Virus record (IMG/VR): IMGVR_UViG_3300009155_004654
Location: 1-52,459 of that record
Reading direction: 5' to 3' (one strand)
Length of the DNA stretch: 52,459 bases
Source of the DNA: a virus
Under the pieces are notes generated by a model. That model was not told where the DNA came from. It searched no databases and saw nothing but the letters and a program-made list of their open reading frames with translations. How positions within the stretch are numbered: position 1 is the stretch's first letter; the number at the start of each line of letters is the position of its first letter. Shown piece by piece: positions 13,367 to 19,317 of this stretch. The translations under genes were made by a program, and so were the position numbers.

Positions 13367-13768
13367 ATGGCTCGCAAGAACACCCCCGCTACCTACGCTT
13401 GTGGCAACTGCGGTACTCACGGTCACAACAAGCGCACCTGCCCCGAACTTGGCCTTGTCGCGAAGGTCAAGCCTGTCAAGAAGCCCCGTGCGAAGAAGGT
13501 TGTTGAGGAGACGCCCGCTATCGCTCCTCTCGCGACTGAGGAGCAGCTTGAGGCTCTCCGCGCTCTTGCTGAGGAGATCGCCGCTGAGGTTGAGACGGCG
13601 TGCGAAGAGGAGAGCGAGCGTGAGCCTACCGACGAGGAGCTTACGGAGATTGAGGCTGGCGAGGTTGACGCGGCGTTTGAGGCTGAGATTCCCGCTGGTG
13701 AGGTGGTTGAGGTCAGCGACGAGGAAGAGGCCGCGTTCATGAACGAGTTTGCCGCGCTCTTCGCCTAA
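13367..13768 (+). CDS. CCHC zinc-knuckle protein with acidic tail
   Basis: This 133-residue protein has CGNCGTHGHNKRTC at residues 12-25, a basic linker (KVKPVKKPRAKK), then about 85 residues dominated by Glu and Ala. A nucleic-acid-binding head with an acidic, probably disordered tail suggests a chaperone-like or RNA polymerase-targeting role, but this is only inference. Codons end mainly in C, G or T and the DNA is visibly GC-richer than the surroundings. An in-frame ATG at 13319 behind GGAGG would add 16 residues. Confidence 0.75.
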   Translation: MARKNTPATYACGNCGTHGHNKRTCPELGLVAKVKPVKKPRAKKVVEETPAIAPLATEEQLEALRALAEEIAAEVETACEEESEREPTDEELTEIEAGEVDAAFEAEIPAGEVVEVSDEEEAAFMNEFAALFA

Positions 13769-13784
13769 AAGCTGAGGGAGATTA

Positions 13785-13826
13785 AGAGGTTGGAGGCTCA
13801 AAAGGCTTCCAGCCTCTTTCTCTTTT
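13785..13826 (+). terminator. intrinsic terminator
   Basis: A stem of about 13 pairs (AGAGGTTGGAGGC / GGCTTCCAGCCTCT) is followed by TTCTCTTTT. Confidence 0.8.
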
Positions 13827-13883
13827 ATGCGGGGGGAAGAAATCCAGGTTCTTCCTCCTCTTTGAGAAATCTTCAAAAGCTCC

Positions 13884-13909
13884 TTGACGGTCTTTGAGGA
13901 GCGGTTAAG
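13884..13909 (+). promoter_or_regulatory. class A promoter-like pair TTGACG-N14-GTTAAG
   Basis: A consensus pair with GCGGTTAAGTAGAAAGGGCTGGAGG downstream, the same leader as at 13294. Confidence 0.65.
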
Positions 13910-13973
13910 TAGAAAGGGCTGGAGGGGAATGGTCCTCGCCAGCAAACGTCCTTCTTCAAAAAGGGTATTTCAA

Positions 13974-14210
13974 ATGGCTTTCAACGCCGACGAGCTTGCT
14001 GCTCACATCTTTTCCGACGAAAACCCCGTAAACATCGTGGGGCGTTATCGTCTTGCTATGAAGAGCCTTCTTATTGACGCGAGGACGCTTAGCCCCGAAA
14101 ATGTTGAGCTTCAAGCTATCGTTTTTGAACGTCTCCGCGCTGCGCTTGATAGCGAGGAATACAAGGCGTATGAGAAGGCTTTGCTTGCCTCTTGGGCGAA
14201 CAAGGGCTAG
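13974..14210 (+). CDS. small helical protein of unknown function
   Basis: This 78-residue, mainly helical protein begins MAFNADELAAHIFSDENP and continues with IVGRYRLAMKSLL and ERLRAALDSEEYKAYEKALLASW. No motif is recognised. An in-frame ATG at 13929 directly behind GGAGG would add 15 residues; the same arrangement occurs at the 13367 gene. It may be functionally linked to the MoxR gene that follows in the same GC-rich block. Confidence 0.65.
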   Translation: MAFNADELAAHIFSDENPVNIVGRYRLAMKSLLIDARTLSPENVELQAIVFERLRAALDSEEYKAYEKALLASWANKG

Positions 14211-14245
14211 GCATTAAGAGGTTCAAGGAAATCTTCAAAAGACCC

Positions 14246-14271
14246 TTGCGCCTCTTGATGGAGCGGTTAAG
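14246..14271 (+). promoter_or_regulatory. class A promoter-like pair TTGCGC-N14-GTTAAG
   Basis: This is the distal of two promoter pairs ahead of the MoxR gene. The 80 bases after it carry no gene. Confidence 0.5.
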
Positions 14272-14352
14272 TAGAAAGGGTGAGGGTCGGAACCCCTCCA
14301 GCTTCCCGAAAACGAGGCAGGGACGAGAAAGAAGAAACTTTCAAGAAAGTCC

Positions 14353-14378
14353 TTGCCGCTTCTCCAAGACCCGTTAAT
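14353..14378 (+). promoter_or_regulatory. class A promoter-like pair TTGCCG-N14-GTTAAT
   Basis: This is the proximal pair ahead of the MoxR gene, followed by AGAAAGGGGCTGAGGGA and a leader of about 65 bases. Confidence 0.5.
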
Positions 14379-14443
14379 AGAAAGGGGCTGAGGGAATCCT
14401 CCCGACGCTTCTTCAACAACCAGCAATCAAGGTAATCCACCAA

Positions 14444-15529
14444 ATGGCTATCGATTTCAAGACCTTCCTTTCGGTCGCTCCCTACGTCCTCAACGTCCGC
14501 AAGCCTGTCCTTATTCGTGGTCGCCACGGTATCGGCAAGAGCGAGGTTGTCTACCAAATCGCCCGCGAGCTTGGCCTTCCTGTGGTTGAACGCCGCGTTT
14601 CGCAGATGACTGAGGGTGACCTTCTTGGTATGCCTTCCGCTATCGGCACTGAGATCGGCGGCAAGCGTGCGACGACTTGGGACGCTCCCGATTGGCTCCT
14701 CACCGCTTGTGCTCAGCCTGTCGTGATGTTCCTTGACGAAGTGGACCGCGGAACTACTGAGGTTCGACAGGGCATCTTCGAGCTTACCGACTCCCGCAAG
14801 ATCGCTGGCGTTACGCTCCACCCCGATACGCTGATTATCGCTGCTGTGAACGGTGGAAATCACGGGTCGCAATACCAAGTTGGCGAGATGGACCCTGCTG
14901 AGCTTGACCGCTGGACTGCTTTTGACCTTGAGCCTACCGTCGAAGATTGGCTTACTTGGGCGAAGGACAATACTCACGGGCTTGTTTGGGACTTTATCAA
15001 CCAAAACCGCAAGGATCTTGAGCACAACGGGGATTTTGAGCCCAACAAGAAGTACCCGTCCCGACGCTCTTGGAAGCGGCTGAATGACTGTCTCGTCGCT
15101 GGCAAGCTCACGACGGACGCTGCTAAGAAGGCTGGCATCATCTACAACCTCGCTTGCGGATTTGTCGGCTTTGAAGCTGCGGTTAAGCTGAAGGCTCACG
15201 TTGAGAACTACAAGGAGCAGGTTACCGTCGAAGATATCCTTGACGACGGAAAGGTGAGCAAGACCAAGGACTTCGCTATCACCGACCACGCTGCCCTTGC
15301 GGAGAAGATCACTCAGTCGGGTCGTCTCAACGAGGCTCTTACGACGGTCGCTCTCAAGAACCTTGCTTCTTATTGGCTTACTCTGCCCTCTGAGGTTGCC
15401 ATGAAGCTCTACACCGATATCGGTCGCAGCTTCGTCAAGAACGCCGTTGCCCTGCACGCTACGGAGGTCAACGGAGTCAAGGTTGGTGAGCAGCTTGCTA
15501 AGGTGCTTGGTGCTGGTCGCTCTAAGTAG
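14444..15529 (+). CDS. MoxR-type AAA+ ATPase
   Basis: This 361-residue ATPase has Walker A GRHGIGKS (residues 26-33), Walker B VVMFLDEVDR (about 93-102), and a sensor-1 region (TLIIAAVNGG) with the arginine-rich box-VII area after it. The C-terminal 160 residues are a helical lid and an extra domain. MoxR ATPases act as chaperones that activate or insert cofactors, usually with a VWA-domain partner; a candidate partner is the gene at 20828. The gene is GC-rich and codon-biased relative to the right half of the window. Confidence 0.85.
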   Translation: MAIDFKTFLSVAPYVLNVRKPVLIRGRHGIGKSEVVYQIARELGLPVVERRVSQMTEGDLLGMPSAIGTEIGGKRATTWDAPDWLLTACAQPVVMFLDEVDRGTTEVRQGIFELTDSRKIAGVTLHPDTLIIAAVNGGNHGSQYQVGEMDPAELDRWTAFDLEPTVEDWLTWAKDNTHGLVWDFINQNRKDLEHNGDFEPNKKYPSRRSWKRLNDCLVAGKLTTDAAKKAGIIYNLACGFVGFEAAVKLKAHVENYKEQVTVEDILDDGKVSKTKDFAITDHAALAEKITQSGRLNEALTTVALKNLASYWLTLPSEVAMKLYTDIGRSFVKNAVALHATEVNGVKVGEQLAKVLGAGRSK

Positions 15530-15545
15530 TCAGTAAGGCAGCATA

Positions 15546-15589
15546 AACCCTCGCTTTTCCTTCGGGAGAGGCGGGGGTTTTCTGCTTTT
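15546..15589 (+). terminator. intrinsic terminator with UUCG loop
   Basis: A long stem AACCCTCGCTTTTCC / GGAGAGGCGGGGGTT (with G-U pairs) is closed by a TTCG tetraloop and followed by TTCTGCTTTT. Confidence 0.85.
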
Positions 15590-15727
15590 AATCCGCAAAT
15601 TTCAAGGGCATTTCAGTTCTTGAAATCCGAAAGCTGAAAGCCAGGAGGAGGGGCGACGAAGCCAGGACGATGCCCCTTCCCGAAGGTGAGGGACGGTCCC
15701 GAAGATGCCCCTAGCCCGCAATAGGAA

Positions 15728-15798
15728 GCGATATGGGACGCGAGGAGGGGCAGGGGTAGGGTGAGGGTAGGGGTCGCAGGGAGGGTCGCCCATATCGC
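15728..15798 (+). repeat. G-rich element A inside a 10-base inverted repeat
   Basis: GCGATATGGG and CCCATATCGC are perfect inverted arms separated by 51 bases. The interior contains seven runs of three or four G with short loops, a textbook G-quadruplex pattern. The octamer GCAATAGG occurs on both sides of the element. Confidence 0.7.
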
Positions 15799-15918
15799 AA
15801 TAGGTTTAGCAAGTAGTTTTGGACCTCCGCGCAACCTCTTTTGAAAGAAAAAGTTGAAATAAAGTCCTTGACAAAATAAATATTCTTTTTGCTCTTGACT
15901 TTTAGAAGATCCAAAGTG

Positions 15919-15942
15919 GCGTTACTTGTTCGCAGGTAACGC
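15919..15942 (+). repeat. 7-base-pair hairpin
   Basis: GCGTTAC and GTAACGC form perfect arms around a 10-base loop. There is no T-run, so it is not an intrinsic terminator. It could be an operator or origin hairpin. Confidence 0.55.
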
Positions 15943-16015
15943 AAGATCGGAACATCCAGCCCCTAAGCCTACTCCACGGGTCACCCTCAAAGACCTCCGC
16001 TAAGGGCTCTAGGAA

Positions 16016-16086
16016 CGCTTATGGGAGCGATGGAGGGTAAGGGGTAGGGTAAGGTAGCCCCCCACGGTCCACGAGGCTCATAAGCG
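16016..16086 (+). repeat. G-rich element B inside partial inverted repeat
   Basis: CGCTTATGGGAGC at the left and GCTCATAAGCG at the right are near-complementary arms around a G-rich interior (GGAGGGTAAGGGGTAGGGTAAGG). Layout and sequence echo element A about 290 bases upstream. Confidence 0.6.
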
Positions 16087-16157
16087 AAATGGGAGCGTCG
16101 AGAACTTTTGGGGAGTCGTCAAGGGCAAAGAAGAAGAAAGTTGAAGAAAGTTTCTCC

Positions 16158-16183
16158 TTGACGATGGAGGTGGACCCGTTAAG
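16158..16183 (+). promoter_or_regulatory. class A promoter-like pair TTGACG-N14-GTTAAG
   Basis: A consensus pair at the end of the G-rich region, 24 bases before the ATG at 16208 with AAGGAG between. Confidence 0.65.
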
Positions 16184-16207
16184 AGAAGAACGAAGGAGAA
16201 AGAAGAA

Positions 16208-16384
16208 ATGAACAAGCTCGTCATGATCTATCTGATCGCGGTTTCTCACCTTTCCAACATCGTGCCCCTTGCCATTCCCGAAGGCGAGGTTATTGGAGGT
16301 GGGGCTGAGATCGAAGCGGTTTACGTTCCTGCTGGCTACGCTGGTCCTATCGTCGCAGCCCCTTTCAGCGAAAAGGTTTTCTAA
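16208..16384 (+). CDS. small hydrophobic protein
   Basis: This 58-residue protein has an N-terminal hydrophobic helix (LVMIYLIAVSHLSNIVPLAI) and a Gly/Ala/Pro-rich remainder (VIGGGAEIEAVYV, PAGYAGPIVAAP). It may be membrane-anchored or exported. It has its own class A promoter and AAGGAG site. Function unknown. Confidence 0.55.
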   Translation: MNKLVMIYLIAVSHLSNIVPLAIPEGEVIGGGAEIEAVYVPAGYAGPIVAAPFSEKVF

Positions 16385-16390
16385 AAGACC

Positions 16391-16416
16391 TTGACGCTTC
16401 TCCTAAACGCATTAAG
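16391..16416 (+). promoter_or_regulatory. class A promoter-like pair TTGACG-N14-ATTAAG
   Basis: The standard spacing is kept with A for G at the first base of the second box. The ATG at 16436 follows AGAGGAGGG. Confidence 0.6.
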
Positions 16417-16435
16417 AGGTTCAAGAGGAGGGAAG

Positions 16436-16630
16436 ATGAAGGTTTCGTTCAACGTCCTGTATGCCCAAATTGAGGCAAAGAGGAAGGCTGACCCGCGTTC
16501 CAGCCCTAGCCGCGATAATCATTCCTTCAAGGACATTCTTGCCTTGATGAAGGAGATCGAAAAGGATATCGAAAGCGCGGGCTGGAGCGTTCCCGAATAC
16601 TACGATCAAGTCAAGACCATGCCTCTCTGA
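16436..16630 (+). CDS. small helical protein of unknown function
   Basis: This 64-residue protein begins MKVSFNVLYAQIEAKRKAD, has a Ser/Arg-rich loop, and then a helix (FKDILALMKEIEKDIESAGW). GAGGAGGG lies 5 bases before the ATG, which decides this start over an upstream in-frame codon inside the promoter. No family is recognised. Confidence 0.62.
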   Translation: MKVSFNVLYAQIEAKRKADPRSSPSRDNHSFKDILALMKEIEKDIESAGWSVPEYYDQVKTMPL

Positions 16631-16648
16631 AAAAAGAGAGGGGGGGCC

Positions 16649-16674
16649 TTGCGCTTATACACCAACCCGTTAAG
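16649..16674 (+). promoter_or_regulatory. class A promoter-like pair TTGCGC-N14-GTTAAG
   Basis: The pair comes after a G-run that ends the previous gene's trailer and precedes the ATG at 16694. Confidence 0.55.
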
Positions 16675-16693
16675 AGAAGAAGACGGAGGCAAG

Positions 16694-17287
16694 ATGGAAG
16701 CGGTAGAGAGGATCGCAGCAATCAAGGCTAACCCTGCCTTTGAGGGTCTTTCGCAGAGTCACAAGGATTTCGTTGATTCTGTCGAAAAGTGGGTTAAAAC
16801 GCGCCCTCTTTCGATGGGTCAAGAGGCATGGATCGAGCGGATCGAAAAAGTTCTCAAACCTGTTGACAATAGCTGGTTTGACCTTAACGACGAGGAATTC
16901 CAGAAGAAGCGTGCTTATGCGATCCAGCACTACAAGGCAACGGGCTACTACCTTCATCAAGTTTCCCGTATGGAAGCCGATCCTGCCTACATGCCCGAAA
17001 AAGAACTTTGGGATAGAATGTGGGGAAACAAGTATATCAACGCCGCTTTTAAGCGATGGACGGCTGGAGCCCGTTTCAAGATCGGTGATATGGTAGTCAA
17101 CAAATATTATCCTAGTTACTACGGAAAGATCGCGGTTATTGAAAATGTTGTTTGGAATAGTTCGGGCTGGACATATGGCGCACTTCCGCTTAATCCCGGT
17201 GAACATTATATTAATCAAAAGATGCAGCAGATTGACGAAAAGCACTTTCTACCTGCTTCTAATCGCAATCTCAAAAACCGCATCTAA
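16694..17287 (+). CDS. helical domain fused to C-terminal SH3/KOW-like domain
   Basis: This 197-residue protein has an N-terminal helical domain of about 130 residues (HKDFVDSVEKWVK, EEFQKKRAYAIQHY) with no recognised family. A barrel domain follows, starting at ARFKIGDMVVNKY and continuing GKIAVIENVVW. It is the mirror arrangement of the 12237 protein, where the barrel comes first. A GACGGAGG site precedes the ATG. It supports the view that the barrel is an adaptor module. Confidence 0.72.
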   Translation: MEAVERIAAIKANPAFEGLSQSHKDFVDSVEKWVKTRPLSMGQEAWIERIEKVLKPVDNSWFDLNDEEFQKKRAYAIQHYKATGYYLHQVSRMEADPAYMPEKELWDRMWGNKYINAAFKRWTAGARFKIGDMVVNKYYPSYYGKIAVIENVVWNSSGWTYGALPLNPGEHYINQKMQQIDEKHFLPASNRNLKNRI

Positions 17288-17298
17288 TCATTAGCGAG

Positions 17299-17337
17299 CC
17301 GTCAAGGTCTTTCTCTAAAAAAGATTGGCCTTGACGG
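17299..17337 (+). repeat. inverted repeat that contains a promoter -35
   Basis: CCGTCAAGG and CCTTGACGG form perfect 9-base arms, with TCTTT/AAAGA adding to the stem. The right arm includes the TTGACG of the 17331 promoter. There is no T-run after it. It could act as an operator or as a weak terminator for the upstream gene. Confidence 0.55.
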
Positions 17338-17356
17338 TTCTTCGTAGCGGGTTAAC
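17331..17356 (+). promoter_or_regulatory. class A promoter-like pair TTGACG-N14-GTTAAC
   Basis: The standard spacing precedes AAGGAGGAGGG and the ATG at 17374. It is the last pair before the long SH3-like operon 17.4-20.2 kb. Confidence 0.6.
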
Positions 17357-17373
17357 TTCAAGGAGGAGGGAAG

Positions 17374-17541
17374 ATGGAAGAGAACTTCAAGAACGAAGAC
17401 CACACGGCTTTCTGTGATATGGTGCTAGGCTCCGATAACGGTTTTAGCGAGGGAGATCGTCAAGTTCTTTTTCTCCACGCTCTTATCGAAAAGTATAGCG
17501 TCCCCCTTGATAATCCCCGCGAAAACGTTACTATCTTCTAG
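17374..17541 (+). CDS. small acidic protein of unknown function
   Basis: This 55-residue protein begins MEENFKNEDHTAFCDMV, with a helical middle (EGDRQVLFLHALIEKY) and a short end. AAGGAGGAGGG 5 bases before the ATG is one of the strongest ribosome sites in the window. It is the first gene of an operon of about a dozen small genes. Confidence 0.6.
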   Translation: MEENFKNEDHTAFCDMVLGSDNGFSEGDRQVLFLHALIEKYSVPLDNPRENVTIF

Positions 17542-17551
17542 GAGGTTCTAA

Positions 17552-17761
17552 ATGGCTAAGGCAAAGAAGGCTAGGCGTGTCTATCCTCTAATTAATGAAA
17601 TTGTTGAGCTTATCCCGCAAAAGCGCAGGGCAAAGGTTACTTTTCTTGACCCTCGCATTATCAAGGTCCGCTGGATGGATAACGAAGCGGTTGAGGAATT
17701 CAGCACAAGTTATTTCGTTGATACATATTGGACTATTGCCGTGAGGAATTACGATGTATAA
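17552..17761 (+). CDS. divergent SH3/KOW-like family protein
   Basis: This 69-residue protein has a basic start (AKAKKARRVYP) before INEIVELIP (in place of IGDLV), then AKVTFLD, IIKVRWMDN and a YFVDTYW ending. The basic N-terminus is suited to nucleic-acid contact. AGGAGG lies 6 bases upstream, and the last 8 bases overlap the next gene. Confidence 0.62.
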   Translation: MAKAKKARRVYPLINEIVELIPQKRRAKVTFLDPRIIKVRWMDNEAVEEFSTSYFVDTYWTIAVRNYDV

Positions 17762-17966
17762 GAAGCCTGCTCCCCCGAAGCTTGGAACCCTTGTTGTTGC
17801 TCAAAATATTGATGGGACTATGTGTAATGGATATGTAAGCGGATTTATGGGCGATATTGCTAAGGGTAGATATTGTATTGAAATTACGTTCCATGAAGGA
17901 AAGCAAAATCATCGTTTCTTCTCAGTTGGTGAGGAAGGCAAACTATGGCGCAAGCTCCCCTCGTAA
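17754..17966 (+). CDS. divergent SH3/KOW-like family protein
   Basis: This 70-residue protein reads PKLGTLVVAQ, GYVSGFMGD, YCIEITFHEG, then LWRKLPS. GD is replaced by GT, but strand order and length are kept. It overlaps the previous gene by 8 bases and the following gene by 22 bases in another frame. Confidence 0.6.
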   Translation: MYKKPAPPKLGTLVVAQNIDGTMCNGYVSGFMGDIAKGRYCIEITFHEGKQNHRFFSVGEEGKLWRKLPS

Positions 17967-18169
17967 ATATTGGAGATTTGGTATGGGTTAAAATCCAGCT
18001 TGGAAGGGATCATTATACCTGCTTGACTGCTTTTATCTTTGCGGTTAACTATTGGGATGGGCAAAACGTATCATCTTATTATGCTGAATATTTAGAACAA
18101 AATAATCCTCAAACAACTGCCCTTTATGGGTTTGACTTCAACGATATATGGGGGAAGCTTGAAACCTAA
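17945..18169 (+). CDS. small SH3/KOW-like family protein
   Basis: This 74-residue protein reads VNIGDLVWVKI, LTAFIFAVNY, YYAEYLEQN, and closes IWGKLET. The loops are longer than usual. The 22-base overlap at its start and an overlap of about 40 bases or less at its end are larger than elsewhere in the operon, so start choice here is less certain. Confidence 0.62.
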   Translation: MAQAPLVNIGDLVWVKIQLGRDHYTCLTAFIFAVNYWDGQNVSSYYAEYLEQNNPQTTALYGFDFNDIWGKLET

Positions 18170-18371
18170 TATCAACGTCGGAGATATGGTCGAGATTAAA
18201 TATAGGGTTGATAGCAAGACCCATACTTATCGATATGCTTATGTTACCGAAATTGATGTTCAAGTTGGTAGCATTATGGCAGCAGATGGTTTTGTCGCTA
18301 AATACCTTGACATAGATGAAATTTGCTACCTCATTTATTCCCATAATGAAAGCTGGTGGAAAAAGCTATGA
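18126..18371 (+). CDS. small SH3/KOW-like family protein (start uncertain)
   Basis: The protein core reads INVGDMVEIKY, YAYVTEIDV, YLIYSHNE and ends WWKKL. Translation from ATG 18126 gives 81 residues but overlaps the previous gene by 44 bases. A TTG at 18159 would overlap it by only 11 and fits the family's usual N-terminal length, but its ribosome site is poorly spaced. The coding frame itself is clear. Confidence 0.6.
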   Translation: MGLTSTIYGGSLKPNINVGDMVEIKYRVDSKTHTYRYAYVTEIDVQVGSIMAADGFVAKYLDIDEICYLIYSHNESWWKKL

Positions 18372-18395
18372 AAATTGACTTTGATAAGGTGGACC

Positions 18396-18599
18396 ATGCT
18401 TAAACTTGGTGATATGGTTGACTTCTACGGTAAAGCTGGTGTATCCCCAAGAGGCACACAAGGTATTTATGTGATAATTGAAGAGCATAAAGGTGCCAGC
18501 ACAACTCAATATATTGGCGTGCTAATGTTTGAAGACAAAAAAGAAAGGCTATGGATATTTCCTTCTCAAGAGGGTATTACATGGAAGAAAATAACATGA
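18396..18599 (+). CDS. small SH3/KOW-like family protein
   Basis: This 67-residue protein reads MLKLGDMVDFY, GIYVIIEEHK, YIGVLMFEDK and ends TWKKIT. AAGGTGG lies 5 bases before ATG 18396, which decides this start over a TTG further upstream. The ending WKKIT matches the WWKKL of the preceding gene, suggesting tandem duplication. It overlaps the next start by four bases. Confidence 0.68.
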   Translation: MLKLGDMVDFYGKAGVSPRGTQGIYVIIEEHKGASTTQYIGVLMFEDKKERLWIFPSQEGITWKKIT

Positions 18600-18802
18600 G
18601 ATTTAAAGTTGGGGATTTGGTCCAAAGTGTTAGACACGATCCCGCTGGCAGATTTAGGCTTGCGATTATCATGGGCACAAGCGAGAGCGAGCACAGAAAG
18701 AATTTCCTTTATTATCACCTCTTCGTTGTTGATTGGGACGAGCACCAGCGTTATAGTGCTTACACCGCAGAACGATGCTTTGATTTGATTTCCGCCCCAT
18801 AA
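18596..18802 (+). CDS. small SH3/KOW-like family protein
   Basis: This 68-residue protein reads MRFKVGDLVQSV, RLAIIMGTSES, YHLFVVDWDE and ends CFDLISAP. The central strand has VDWDE in place of V.WFD. It starts on the ATGA of the preceding stop. An in-frame upstream start exists, but this ATG gives the standard family N-terminus. Confidence 0.7.
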   Translation: MRFKVGDLVQSVRHDPAGRFRLAIIMGTSESEHRKNFLYYHLFVVDWDEHQRYSAYTAERCFDLISAP

Positions 18803-18825
18803 TTTTTCCATTCCAAAGGATTCCC

Positions 18826-19089
18826 ATGCCAAAAACAATCCCAAATAACGAGCAATATAAGCTCAAAGATGGAAGAGTTATAAAGCTTGGGGATATTGTT
18901 AAATACAAATGGGGTTATTTTCCAACGGGATATGTGTTTAAAATTGAAAAGAAATGGGGACGTTGGAGGTCGCATGTTCAGTTATTTAATTACGAGCAAC
19001 CATACGATATAATTGAAACAAAACTTTGCGACTTTGATCATTTCTTTTCCTTTCTAACCGAAGAGGAATTAAAAAATGAAGATAGGTGA
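18826..19089 (+). CDS. small SH3/KOW-like family protein
   Basis: This 87-residue protein carries about 18 extra residues before the barrel, then VIKLGDIVKYK, TGYVFKIEKK, SHVQLFNYE and a helical end (FFSFLTEEELKNED). AAAGGA lies 7 bases upstream. The last 14 bases overlap the next gene. Confidence 0.68.
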   Translation: MPKTIPNNEQYKLKDGRVIKLGDIVKYKWGYFPTGYVFKIEKKWGRWRSHVQLFNYEQPYDIIETKLCDFDHFFSFLTEEELKNEDR

Positions 19090-19279
19090 TTTGGTCTGTA
19101 GGCGATCTAATCAAAGGGATCAAATAGGATATATCTATAAGTTAACAAATCATCACAATCCATTTAGAAATAGGGGAGAGCCAGCAAATTATATTATGTA
19201 TCATGTTTGTTGGATTGAAACAGAATGTAAAAACTATTGTTACGAGGAAGGGGATATAGAGATTGTTTCGGAGGCATAA
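19076..19279 (+). CDS. small SH3/KOW-like family protein
   Basis: This 67-residue protein reads MKIGDLVCRRS, IGYIYKLTNHH, YHVCWIETE, DIEIVSEA. The N-terminus is the shortest of the family, with the GD at residues 4-5. Several Arg, His and Asn in the first loop would form a polar basic face. Confidence 0.7.
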   Translation: MKIGDLVCRRSNQRDQIGYIYKLTNHHNPFRNRGEPANYIMYHVCWIETECKNYCYEEGDIEIVSEA

Positions 19280-19317
19280 ATGATGGGAGAAAGTAAATTA
19301 ATGGGAAGTAGAGCAAT

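Larger units (their letters stand above)
15590..16207 (+). other. 618-base gene-free region with G-rich, inverted-repeat elements
   Basis: No plausible gene on either strand. The stretch holds two G-rich tracts each bordered by inverted repeats, a 7-base-pair hairpin, two isolated TTGAC boxes near 15869 and 15894 without matching -10, and at its right end a class A promoter. Minus-strand open frames here are low-complexity Pro/Arg shadows. A replication origin, packaging site or non-coding RNA locus are all possible. Confidence 0.6.

Noticed and set aside
13352-13945. Several overlapping open frames on both strands in the 13367 gene
   Set aside because: They are Ser/Leu/Arg-rich low-complexity shadows of the Glu/Ala-rich acidic tail. 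The zinc-knuckle frame has motif, promoter and start.
14267-15457. 396-codon open frame on the minus strand opposite the MoxR gene
   Set aside because: It lies entirely antisense to an ATPase with intact Walker motifs. Its length comes from codon bias of the GC-rich gene and it has no ribosome site or recognisable domain.
15869-15900. Promoters at two TTGAC boxes in the G-rich region
   Set aside because: Neither has GTTAAG at 14-15 bases or a TATAAT-like box at 16-18 bases.
15602-16249. Minus-strand open frames in the G-rich region
   Set aside because: Pro/Arg/Ser low-complexity products of G-runs, without ribosome sites; the region is better read as regulatory DNA.
18368-18403. 11-codon open frame starting in the stop region of a barrel gene
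   Set aside because: It is too short and lies over the ribosome site and start of the next gene.
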